DNA of 15,733 bases from CAYWNA01 sp964459305 (GCA_964459305.1 CAYWNA010000293.1:1-15733), one strand, 5' to 3'; shown: positions 6,802 to 13,583, counted from the first letter of the stretch. Translations and numbers: made by a program. Notes: generated from the sequence alone by a model not told the origin.

Positions 6802-9060
6802 TCATTTGGTTTGAGTGTGGAACCGATCCAGCTTCAGTCTCTGTTCGGCCTCCAGAGTTGCCCGGCCGATGGTGTCCGCCGGGCCGGTGAAGCCTGGGCC
6901 GCCGCCAGCGACGTACCCGTCGCTGCGGCCCGATTCATCACGGCTGACCCAGAACGAATAGAGCGATCCGTTTTGCAGCGTGAAGCGGATTCGAACCGGA
7001 CGGTCCTTCAAAGTTGACAAGTCGCCGCCGGACCAAGTCACAGGCTCGATCGTACTATCGACTCGCACACTCACGCAGTTCTGCAATGTGAACGGTTCGA
7101 TCGGTTCGCCGGAATCATCCAGCATTTCCGCCCGGAGTTCGCCTTGACTGGCATCGACGTTGACAAACAGCTTCGAGCCGGTGAAGCGCAGCGGACGTGT
7201 GGTCAGCATGCCGGACTTCCGTCCAGCGTCCATCGAGGCGAAGCCGTCGCGGCGCAGGAAGGCCACGCCGGTTGCACCGCGATCATACATGCCGTTGTGG
7301 AACCAGTGATCGCTTCGGCGGTTCGGGTCACCCTGGAAACCGATGTAGAAGAACCAGAGCCGATCGCCGCGGACCAGGCAGAGCCCGTCGACCGATTGCA
7401 CGTATCCCCGATCCCAGACGTCGCGACGCGAGGCGGGGATGAACGGCTCCCGGTCGGGCCGATGCCAGTGGAACCCGTCCCGGCTGTAGGCCAGGTTCAA
7501 CTCGGTCGTCTTTGGCAAGCCCTGCTTCATACATTCGTTGTTGGGCGGGCCCAGGTGGATTTGGTAGATCCCCAGCATCAGGCTCTCGTAGCCCACGGCG
7601 TCGAGGTTGTAGGGCTGCGCGGGCTGGCCGACATCCGGATCGGGCGGATCCAGCCGGTCGGCGGCCGCCCAGAACACGGGCGTGTCGTCGCCCCAGGTGG
7701 TCGAGAAGTCGTTCCATTTCGCACCGGCCAAAAAGTCATCGCACTCCCAATAGTGCCGACTGCGGCCACGCACGCCCGATCGCAGGCTATAGACCCACTT
7801 TTTGCGGAACGGGTTGTAGAACATCGTGCTGCGGTCGCCCGTCAACCCACTCTCGACGGGCTCGCTCCAATGCACGCCGTCGGCCGAGACCATGGAGAGC
7901 CCCGGTTGATGCCCGCCCGGCGGACGCAAATACATCTTCCACCGCGCGGCCGGGTCGCCGCCGTCATAGTCGGGAAAGACAGCCCACGAATCAGGCGTGA
8001 TCGCCGGATCGAAGATCCGGTTCGTGCCGGGCTGCAAGTCGAGTTCGGGCCGATCCCAGTGCAGCCCGTCCCGGCTGGTGGCGTAGCATATCGTGTGAAT
8101 CCAACCTGCCTCGTACCACATGCGAAAGAGCTGCAGTTCGGGATCCCACCAGATTCCACCGCTCTTCGGGCAGGCGATGGCATTGCGGTCTCCATTCAAC
8201 TCCAATTCGGTCTCCGGCCGCAGCACGGGGTTTCCGTCATACTTCCGAGCCTTGTGGTATCGGCGCTCAAGATCGGTTGACTTAATGAAAAAGTCATCGA
8301 CAAAGAGCTGGCGCCCCACGTCGATGGGAATCACCTCGGGCGGAAATTCCAGGTAGGGAACCGGCATCGGGTCGTTGGAGGCGGGGTCGAGATGACGGGG
8401 TGGCCACGCTTTCGGCAGCCGGATGCCGTTGTACAGCAACTCGCCTCGGTTCTCTGGCCAGGGCTTGGGCGGAGGCGGCGGAGGCGGGCGCCAGCGGGTG
8501 ATCTCTTGCGGACCGATCAGCACCGCCCATTTCGCCAGGCGGTACGCGTCGTCTTTGGCCAACTCTTTCTGATACACGCGGACCAGGTCGTAGGGCGCGT
8601 CGCCGAACAGTTGAAACACCTTTGGTTTGGCGATCCGCACGAAACCGGCCTTCTCAAGTTGCTCGCATAGACTGCACGCCCTCGGATGGCCCGGGTCGGG
8701 AGTCAGCAACGTCACCAGCCCCGGCCGCGTACAACGGAAGCCGATCCGATCAATCGAGCTTCGCGCGAAGGGCAGCCCGTCGAGATACTCGGGCGTTTCC
8801 TTGACCGTGTAGGGGCGGTTGGTATAGAGCGTTGCGCCCGTGCAGAACCGGTCGGTCTCGACTTCGCCGAAGACCTCGACCGCCGCAGCTTCGCCTGCCA
8901 ATGGAGTTTCCCGCTCTTCACAACAGGCCGTGCCGAGCGGCGCCGCCAGAGTCAGTAAGCCAAGGCAAAACGCCACCGCCAGATGGCACTTGCCGGTTCC
9001 AGAAGCAGCGACGATGAGTCTCAGGAGATGCACTGGCCCGCTTTCGCGTTTCTCTTGCAT
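6802..9060 (-). CDS. GH32/43-like beta-propeller glycosidase-family protein with extra N-terminal domain
   Basis: 752 residues. A long n-region and hydrophobic stretch (about 26-44) suggest export, with a possible Cys-Cys lipid site at 46-47 that does not match the lipobox well. Residues about 58-180 form an extra domain (VEVFGEVETDRFCTG, LYTNRPYTVKETPEYLDG). A run of seven prolines follows at 192-198. From about 246 the planctomycete propeller pattern appears: IDVGRQLFVDDFFI, NPVLRPE, GGIWWDPELQLFRMWYEAG, CYATSRDGLHWDRPELD, then AYSRDGFHWHRP and a C-terminal beta-sandwich. Related proteins are annotated as glycosyl hydrolase family 32-like; activity is rarely tested. It is the first gene of the operon and is divergent from the PQQ gene. 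The start is uncertain: no clear Shine-Dalgarno precedes 9060 and a GTG at codon 10 is possible. Confidence 0.78.
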   Translation of the reverse strand: MQEKRESGPVHLLRLIVAASGTGKCHLAVAFCLGLLTLAAPLGTACCEERETPLAGEAAAVEVFGEVETDRFCTGATLYTNRPYTVKETPEYLDGLPFARSSIDRIGFRCTRPGLVTLLTPDPGHPRACSLCEQLEKAGFVRIAKPKVFQLFGDAPYDLVRVYQKELAKDDAYRLAKWAVLIGPQEITRWRPPPPPPPKPWPENRGELLYNGIRLPKAWPPRHLDPASNDPMPVPYLEFPPEVIPIDVGRQLFVDDFFIKSTDLERRYHKARKYDGNPVLRPETELELNGDRNAIACPKSGGIWWDPELQLFRMWYEAGWIHTICYATSRDGLHWDRPELDLQPGTNRIFDPAITPDSWAVFPDYDGGDPAARWKMYLRPPGGHQPGLSMVSADGVHWSEPVESGLTGDRSTMFYNPFRKKWVYSLRSGVRGRSRHYWECDDFLAGAKWNDFSTTWGDDTPVFWAAADRLDPPDPDVGQPAQPYNLDAVGYESLMLGIYQIHLGPPNNECMKQGLPKTTELNLAYSRDGFHWHRPDREPFIPASRRDVWDRGYVQSVDGLCLVRGDRLWFFYIGFQGDPNRRSDHWFHNGMYDRGATGVAFLRRDGFASMDAGRKSGMLTTRPLRFTGSKLFVNVDASQGELRAEMLDDSGEPIEPFTLQNCVSVRVDSTIEPVTWSGGDLSTLKDRPVRIRFTLQNGSLYSFWVSRDESGRSDGYVAGGGPGFTGPADTIGRATLEAEQRLKLDRFHTQTK

Positions 9061-9375
9061 GGTGAATTGCTTTAGCTTGGAGTGCAGGTCAAAGTATCGG
9101 ACCGAAACCTCTCAACGACGCACTCGGACAACGACATACGGCGTCTTGCGTTGCCAGTCGGGCCAAAATGTGACGCCGTGCGATACGCGGGCTTCGAGGT
9201 AGTAGAGAAAAAATCACAGGTAGGCCACATCGCATCCATGATATCGCTGAGGCGAACATGCAGGAAGATGTGATGACTGGTATAGTGGAGCAACAGAACG
9301 GCGGGCCCATCGTTATCTGCCGAGCTTGCTCGAACGTTCTATCTCAGCAGCACGTCCCAAACAGGAGAATTCAAA
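9061..9375. other. Divergent intergenic region
   Basis: 315 bases lie between the divergent starts of the propeller operon (minus) and the PQQ gene (plus), so promoters for both are expected. The only element I can support is the AGGAGA Shine-Dalgarno at 9363-9368, 7 nt before the ATG at 9376. TATAGT at 9278-9283 could be a -10 box on the plus strand, but no good -35 sits at the right spacing. The small frames on both strands look random. Confidence 0.4.
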
Positions 9376-10295
9376 ATGTCCACCAAGTTTTCGTTTGTAT
9401 CCGGGCGGTTGATCGCCGGCGTGTGTGTATTACTCTGCGCGATCACCGTTGTTGTTCATGGAGATGACTGGATGCGCTTCCGCGGACCTAACGGTTCGGG
9501 CATTAGCCCGGCGACCGGTGTGCCGTCGCAGTGGAGTGAAACGGAGAATCTCAAGTGGAAAACGCAGCTGCCAGGTCCCGGTTTTTCCAGCCCCATCGTC
9601 GTGGGCGATCGAGTGTTGGTGACCTGCTACACGGGTTACGGCGTGGACCGTGAGGTTCCCGGTCAGATGGAGGATCTAAAGCAGTATTTTGTGTGCGTGG
9701 ATCGCAATAGCGGCGAAGTGCTCTGGTGCTGCGAGACTCCGGTCGTGCAGCCCGAGGATCCTTACAAAGGATTCATCGCCGAACACGGCTACGCCAGTCA
9801 CACGCCGGTCTCCGATGGGGAACACGTCTATGTGTTCTGTGGCAAGTCGGGCGTCATTGCTTTTGATTTGGCAGGAAGCCAGCTTTGGAAGACCAGCGTC
9901 GGGACCGGTTCGGGGCGGATGAAATGGGGATCGGCTGCGAGTCCCATCTTGTCAGGGAATCTGGTGATCGTGAACGCCAGCGATCAGTCTCAATCGTTGG
10001 TTGCACTGGACAAGGAGACGGGGCAGCAAGTCTGGCGCGAGACAGCGCCGAACCTAGGCCAGAACTGGAGTACGCCCGTGCTGATGGACGGCCAAGACGG
10101 CCCGGTGCTGGTCATGACAGTGTCACGACGCGTTCCGGTGTGATCTACGTCCTAGCGCCGGGCCCGGAATTCAAGATCCTGGCCAAGAATCAGTTTGCCT
10201 CGGACCAGAGCGAATTCTGTGCAACGCCAGTGATCCTGAATGACGGAATCTTCATACGCTCGAACAGAAACCTGTACTGCGTCGCCGGCAACTGA
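9376..10295 (+). pseudogene. Secreted PQQ-type beta-propeller protein, central segment lost and frame shifted
   Basis: The start is well set: AGGAGA 7 nt before the ATG and a signal peptide with hydrophobic core (LIAGVCVLLCAITVVVHG). The planctomycete opening DDWMRFRGPNGSGIS follows, then propeller strands: YFVCVDRNSGEVLWC, HVYVFCGKSGVIAFDLAG, LVALDKETGQQVWRE and GQDGPVLVMTVS. At about 10125 the homology breaks and the frame stops at 10143. In another plus frame the C-terminal blade continues, SGVIYVLAPGPEFKILAKN then ATPVILNDGIFIRSNRNLYC, to a stop ending at 10295. Relatives are usually about 400-450 residues, so roughly 120 residues are missing and the ends are out of frame. A palindrome (TGACA-G-TGTCA, 10115-10125) lies at the join. 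The first 255 codons could still be translated as a truncated product. Confidence 0.75.
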
Positions 10296-10426
10296 ATTCT
10301 TTGACTACGACTATTTTGACCGATACAAGCCAATACTGAACAAAGAAGAGGGCTGAAGTTCGGCTGAAAGGAGACGCTACATGATCGTCTGGTCGGACCT
10401 GCGGAGATTATTGGACGCGGTGCGGC
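10296..10426. other. Short intergenic stretch with an isolated Shine-Dalgarno/ATG
   Basis: AGGAGACGCTAC precedes an ATG at 10381, which looks like a translation start. The frame (10381-10623) runs through the inverted hairpins and into the cyanophycinase 3' end read antisense, so it has no coding character after about 20 codons. It may mark the start of a lost gene interrupted by the repeat element. Confidence 0.3.
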
Positions 10427-10454
10427 CTAGGAACGGCGCCGACATAGATCCTAG
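10427..10454. repeat. 6-bp inverted repeat CTAGGA / TCCTAG
   Basis: CTAGGA (10427-10432) and TCCTAG (10449-10454) are perfect inverted arms around a 16-nt loop. They sit 7 nt before the larger inverted pair and probably belong to the same structured unit (10427-10528). Confidence 0.45.
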
Positions 10455-10461
10455 ATTCACG

Positions 10462-10528
10462 GTAGCCGAAGTCGCCAGACTTTGGTCGCTTGACACCGAA
10501 AAGACCAAACTCTGGCGAGTTCGGCTAC
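10462..10528. repeat. REP/BIME-like pair of inverted hairpins
   Basis: Two 26-nt arms (10462-10487 and 10503-10528) are inverted copies of each other with 24 of 26 positions matching, around a 15-nt spacer. Each arm is itself a small hairpin: AAGTC-GCCA-GACTT in the left arm and AACTC-TGGC-GAGTT in the right. The only two differences between the arms are G/C swaps at the two paired positions of the inner stem, so each small hairpin stays paired. The element lies between two convergent gene remnants, the typical site for REP/BIME elements. No T-run follows on either strand, so it is not a standard terminator. Copy number in the genome is unknown. Confidence 0.7.
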
Positions 10529-10564
10529 ATCGAGCAAATGCCAGTGTCATTTCCGCAGCGATCT

Positions 10565-11150
10565 TTACTCGATCTGCACTCGACGCTGGAGGTCGTAAAC
10601 TTTGCCGGGGCCGACCTTGGTGAAAGCCGGCCGGTCGGAATCTTCGATCGGGGATGAATCGTAGAAGTAAACGTTCTTTTTGCCGACCACGCGGGCGGTG
10701 GTCTTCTGCACGACTAGCGCCGTGGACTCGTCGATGCCGATGCCGAGCAACTGCGGAAACGCCTGCTTGAGGGCCTCCATATCCGGCTGCCGGCCGCGTT
10801 GGGTGAAATGGTATGCAGGACGGTGACCGTCTTCGCTCCCGCGTCTTTGAACTCGCGGACATCGCGGCGGTCGCCTAACTGTGGATTCTCAACAGCGGTA
10901 GGGACGATCACAATTTGCGCCTCCGGCCCACCAGCGAGTTTGACGAACTGTCGCCACATCTCCTCCGTCACCCGCCCGCCACCGATGATCATCAGCGAGC
11001 CATTTTCTACGAAAGGGGCCACCGGCGTCTCCGCTGGGAAGGCAGGTGCAGCACGGGCGATTGCCGCGCGGCGAAGCGCGGTCAGGTCGGCGGCCTTGCC
11101 GTCGGGAATCTCGTACTTCCGTGCCGGTCGATTGGCGGCTTCACTGGAAA
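10565..11150 (-). pseudogene. Cyanophycinase-family (peptidase S51) remnant, catalytic centre lost
   Basis: Cyanophycinases hydrolyse the storage polymer cyanophycin; many relatives are secreted peptidases of unknown substrate. The N-terminal part reads KYEIPDGKAADLTAL, then VENGSLMIIGGGRVTEEMW, FVKLAGGPEAQIVIVPTAVE and KTVTVLHTISP. At about 10800 the frame leaves the family, and the C-terminal part continues in another frame: ALKQAFPQLLGIGIDESTAL, VVGKKNVYFYD and VGPGKVYDLQRRVQIE, stop at 10565. The middle, including the GGSSAGA-type nucleophile segment, is absent, so it cannot be active. No signal peptide is visible, and upstream of about 11150 the minus frame is antisense to a sulfatase tail, so the 5' end is lost too. 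The right boundary is approximate. Confidence 0.75.
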
Positions 11151-11331
11151 CCCAAGTGGGGCAGGATCGCCCCACGACATGCTCTTCTGGAAACCGCACC
11201 GAGGCGGTGCCGTCCGACATGGCGACTGGAAGCTGATCATCGAGCCCTGAAGCAAGGGCAAACATCGCCTCTGCAACCTGGCCACCGACTTGGGCGAGAT
11301 GAGCAATGCGTTCCTTCTCTTGGACCGGTGA
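11131..11331 (+). pseudogene. C-terminal remnant of a sulfatase
   Basis: In one plus frame the text SPHDMLFWKPHRGGAVRHGDWKLIIEP is followed by TGA (11248-11250), then in the same frame SKGKHRLCNLATDLGEMSNA to a stop ending at 11331. This matches the last 60 or so residues of arylsulfatases (APHDxLFW, AVRxGDWKL, LYNLxxDxGE). Nothing upstream in this frame resembles the rest of a sulfatase, and there the region is cyanophycinase on the other strand. It is a stranded 3' end with an in-frame stop. It is distinct from the deleted sulfatase at 4619-5254, whose own C-terminal text differs. The left boundary is approximate. Confidence 0.7.
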
Positions 11332-11587
11332 AGGTTACGGCCAGCCAGATCGGTCGACGAGAAGTCCGGCTAACATTGTCGCGGGGCGGCCCGTTTTCTG
11401 GACGGCGGGAAGCGTTTGACAATGGGGCGCCCCAACGGGCCCCTCCGATCCTACCCTCGCGACCTCGGCTGGGCACACACTCCGGGATTTTCGTATGCGA
11501 AGTCCTGAAAAGGCTGTCTGTTTGACAGAATAGTGTCAGATGCCCCGGAGCCCTGCGTGCCGTCAGTCACAAGTGATCGCTGGTTGG
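11332..11587. other. Non-coding stretch with GC-rich palindromes
   Basis: No recognisable coding text was found on either strand. It contains nested inverted repeats at 11388-11441 and the left arm of the hairpin at 11557-11605. TGACA/TGTCA arms at 11523-11538 echo the palindrome at the PQQ join (10115-10125), possibly by chance. Confidence 0.4.
11388..11441. repeat. Nested GC-rich inverted repeat
   Basis: GGCCCGTT (11388-11395) and AACGGGCC (11434-11441) are perfect inverted arms. Inside and overlapping the right arm is the perfect 12-bp palindrome TGGGGCGCCCCA (11423-11434). It may be a transcript-end structure for the stranded sulfatase remnant or a recombination scar. There is no T-run. 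Confidence 0.45.
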
Positions 11588-11605
11588 TCACTCGTTTGAC
11601 GGCAC
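11557..11605 (-). repeat. Long hairpin covering the stop codon of the DUF1559-type remnant
   Basis: The outer arms GTGCCGTCA (11557-11565) and TGACGGCAC (11597-11605) pair perfectly over 9 bp. An inner AGTGA/TCACT stem of 5 bp lies within, and its right arm contains the stop (11588-11590) of the minus-strand remnant. No T-run follows on the minus strand. It is probably a 3'-end stabilising or termination structure. Confidence 0.55.
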
Positions 11606-11999
11606 GGTCGTTGAGCGTAATGGCGGTACACTGCCAGAATATGAAACACTCTTACCATCGTTTCGGGTGAACAGGGCCAGCAGCGTTTGGTCGTCGATCC
11701 GATCGTCAATAAAGAACCCTGAACCATCGGCATAAACGGCCGGGAACTCGCCGCCCCACAGTCCGAATAGCCCCTTCTTCGGATTTTCGGGATTTGACAC
11801 AAGGTCTACCGGCTTGGTCCATTACTTCCCAGACTCCCTGCAGTTCTCTTAACGCTGTAACATGCTCCCGATCCGCTTTGCTCAACCGCATGATCGGCAC
11901 CTCGACAGCCGAGCCATCGTCGCGTTCTAGCACTACGTCGGATTCCCCGATTCCCTTGCCCTTTGCCTCTATCGAGAATTCACCGGCGCCAATTCGCTT
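11588..11999 (-). pseudogene. SHD1-like segment joined out of frame to a DUF1559-type C-terminus
   Basis: The 5' part reads KRIGAGEFSIEAKGKGIGES, then DVVLERDDGSAVEVPIMRLS and KADREHVTALRELQG, fitting an SLA1-homology-1-like domain (EA..., V.L...DG..V.VP...LS..D). A TAG (12000-12002) lies in frame just upstream and no start codon is evident. The 3' part, in another frame, reads WTKPVDLVSNPENPKKGLFG, then FPAVYADGSGFFIDDRIDDQ and TLLALFTRNDGKSV, the typical tail of planctomycete DUF1559 proteins. The body of DUF1559, including the pilin-like N-terminus, is missing. The switch is near 11820. The parts may come from one SHD1-plus-DUF1559 gene or from two genes. The 5' boundary is approximate. 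Confidence 0.65.
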
Positions 12000-12078
12000 C
12001 TACGACGAATCGGAACACAATGCGTCCTGCCCCCTTGGATTTCGTCTGCAGTTCACTTGAGGCAAGCTTGTCCTGCCT

Positions 12079-12915
12079 TTATGCCGCTTCCGCCGCCGCC
12101 TCAGGATCATCGGGTAACGCTTCATCCGCACCTGCTGGTTCACCGGGCTCGCTTGTTTCCGCGGAGTCCGTCGATTCCTCGGTCGACGCCTGATCGTCCT
12201 CTGTGGCCGCACCTTCACCTTCCGGCTGCTCCATCGCCACGCGAGGCTTCAAAACGATCTTGTCGTCTTCGATCGAGACGCTCTCGATGCGCCGCAGCGT
12301 GGCTGCTGCATCCGGATCTTTGTACAGTTCCTTGGCGAGGTTCTCCTTGCTCATTCCATCGATGAACTGCTGGGGAACTTTCTCGCCTTTGACTTCGGCG
12401 CCACTGAGGGTCACGATCAACACGCCGTTTTCCAGCGATACGTCGAACGTGGCCGAGGCGTTGAAGAACCGACCCTTGCCGCCGGGGAGAAAATCGGTAG
12501 GAATGCTCACGTCGCCGGAGACCGTTCCGTCTTTGATGGTGACGTAAATCCTGCCTCGCAGGTCATCGTCCCTGGTAATCATCGCGTTGATTTCATCTGC
12601 GGTCAGCACCAGATCCTCGGGCGTATCGTCCCCTTCGATCGTCTCCTTGAACTTGTCGACGCGGCTCTGGATTTCCCCGAGTTCCTCGTCCGACAACTCG
12701 ACGGTTGGCAAATCCGCGGCGGTATCGGAGGTGAAACGATCCACTTGCCCCGTGAGCCACCAGTATCCCGACAAGCCGCCCCCTACCACGACAAGCGTCA
12801 CGAATAAGAACATGAGCAGACAGCCGTAGAAACAGCAACTGCGTGACGACTTCTTTTTTCCGTCGGCTTCGGAAGGAACCTTCTCGCGAGTTTCGTTGTC
12901 GTTTGGTTTGTTCAT
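12079..12915 (-). CDS. Single-pass membrane protein with acidic C-terminal tail, function unknown
   Basis: A 278-residue product from the ATG at 12915; a TTG one codon upstream is less likely, and no strong Shine-Dalgarno is visible for either. Residues 1-26 are hydrophilic and Lys-rich (EADGKKKSSRSCC), followed by one transmembrane segment at about 31-52 (GCLLMFLFVTLVVVGGGLSG). The rest is probably outside the cytoplasm: an acidic helix (VELSDEELGEIQSRVDKF), LTADEINAMI, then beta-rich text (GRIYVTIKDGTVSGDVSIP, FFNASATFDVSLENGVLIV, VSIEDDKIVLKPR). The last 50 or so residues are low-complexity and rich in Glu, Asp, Ser, Ala and Pro. Planctomycetes have many such proteins with the LTADEIN motif; I know no function. 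Unlike its neighbours to the left, it shows no deletion. Confidence 0.75.
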   Translation of the reverse strand: MNKPNDNETREKVPSEADGKKKSSRSCCFYGCLLMFLFVTLVVVGGGLSGYWWLTGQVDRFTSDTAADLPTVELSDEELGEIQSRVDKFKETIEGDDTPEDLVLTADEINAMITRDDDLRGRIYVTIKDGTVSGDVSIPTDFLPGGKGRFFNASATFDVSLENGVLIVTLSGAEVKGEKVPQQFIDGMSKENLAKELYKDPDAAATLRRIESVSIEDDKIVLKPRVAMEQPEGEGAATEDDQASTEESTDSAETSEPGEPAGADEALPDDPEAAAEAA

Positions 12916-13175
12916 CAATGAAGGACAGGAATCTGGTTAGAGGATGAAGGGTTAGGAATTTGGCTTTTGACCAACAGAACTGATTCTACCTGGAGGAACC
13001 GGTAATTCAAGGGAGGCAGTGAACCTCAGGGGGGCCGTGGCCGCCATGCGACTCCTTGCCCCGGCCGGTGTTTGGAGGTCCTTGGGTGAAGTTATCGGAC
13101 TGTCTGGCCGCAAACTTGGAGTTGATCCCGCGGCTGGCACGCACCGTCCCCGTGCCGGTGTGAGTCGGGGTTGTT

Positions 13176-13199
13176 GGAACGTGGCCAGGAACGTGGCCA
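13176..13199. repeat. Perfect tandem duplication of a 12-mer
   Basis: GGAACGTGGCCA occurs twice in direct tandem (13176-13187 and 13188-13199). The unit length is a multiple of three, and the minus frame here gives ATFLATFQ. It is more likely a small slippage duplication than a functional array. Confidence 0.7.
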
Positions 13200-13291
13200 T
13201 GTCCACGTAGGTCAGTTCGTGGGGCTGGTCGGAAAAGGCCGTGCTCTCAAACCGGCTTCCAGCGTGTGAAGGCACATCGACCGAGGCCGCC

Positions 13292-13354
13292 AAACGAGTG
13301 TTCGTAAAGCGCGTCGGTCGCCCCCCTCCGCGGGCAAATGCATCTTACTTGCGT
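13292..13354. repeat. Diverged dispersed element, copy B (RVGRP element)
   Basis: The second copy of the 63-nt element aligns without gaps to 1539-1601 and shares the exact 16-mer GCGCGTCGGTCGCCCC. The plus frame gives KRVFVKRVGRPPPRANASYL. Both copies have the same orientation relative to their surroundings: downstream of a minus-strand gene and upstream of the next minus-strand gene. Similarity to copy A ends a few codons beyond the aligned block. Confidence 0.6.
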
Positions 13355-13550
13355 CTTTCACGCCTCAACGACCCTAGGAACATCCTATTAGGAAACGGGC
13401 CTTCGCCGCGGGAGCCGTGCGTCACTACTCAGCCCGAACCGCGGACAGAGCCCCTCCCAGACCTTCCCCTCCCCCCAGTCCATCTTAACGGCAAGCGGGC
13501 GGAGAGTGGGTTCGTGGACTCTGCGTACTGGAAGTCAGCGGATGCCCTTT

Positions 13551-13583
13551 CAAAAAACAACCCGCACCGACTGACGATGCGGG
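13551..13583 (-). terminator. Rho-independent terminator of the hemerythrin gene
   Basis: On the minus strand CCCGCATCG pairs with CGGTGCGGG over 9 bp with one G-T wobble around a 5-nt TCAGT loop, followed by TTGTTTTTTG. It starts 26 nt after the hemerythrin stop. This is the clearest intrinsic terminator in the window and indicates that the gene is transcribed as its own unit. Confidence 0.9.

Larger units (their letters stand above)
1892..9060 (-). other. Predicted five-gene polysaccharide-degradation operon
   Basis: Five consecutive minus-strand genes, all with predicted export signals, are separated by 16, 82, -4 and 22 nt in transcription order (9060 to 1892). Glycosidase-like, (alpha/alpha)6-type, sulfatase, phosphoesterase and SGNH esterase products fit removal of sulfate and ester groups and backbone cleavage of a complex polysaccharide. 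Planctomycetota commonly carry such clusters. No SusC/D pair, transporter or dedicated regulator is seen in the window. Co-transcription is inferred from spacing and strand only. The 82-nt gap before the sulfatase could hold an internal promoter. Confidence 0.65.

Noticed and set aside
7144..8280. Long plus-strand frame (378 codons)
   Set aside because: It is antisense to the propeller glycosidase, whose minus frame has clear family motifs, and its own text is low in structure and rich in His, Arg and Pro.
10462..10528. Inverted pair read as a bidirectional intrinsic terminator
   Set aside because: No T-run follows the stem on either strand, and the covarying inner hairpins fit a REP-type element better.
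10381..10623. 80-codon plus frame with a good Shine-Dalgarno
   Set aside because: It runs through the inverted hairpins and then antisense to the cyanophycinase C-terminus; no family resemblance. It is at most the start of a lost gene.
10115..11538. Possible mobile unit bounded by TGACA/TGTCA palindromes
   Set aside because: No transposase or recombinase lies between them, no target-site duplication was found, and 5-bp arms are common by chance.
12952..13293. 113-codon minus frame between hemerythrin and the membrane protein
   Set aside because: Composition is Pro, Ser, Thr and Arg rich, no ribosome binding site and no family resemblance; treated as non-coding.
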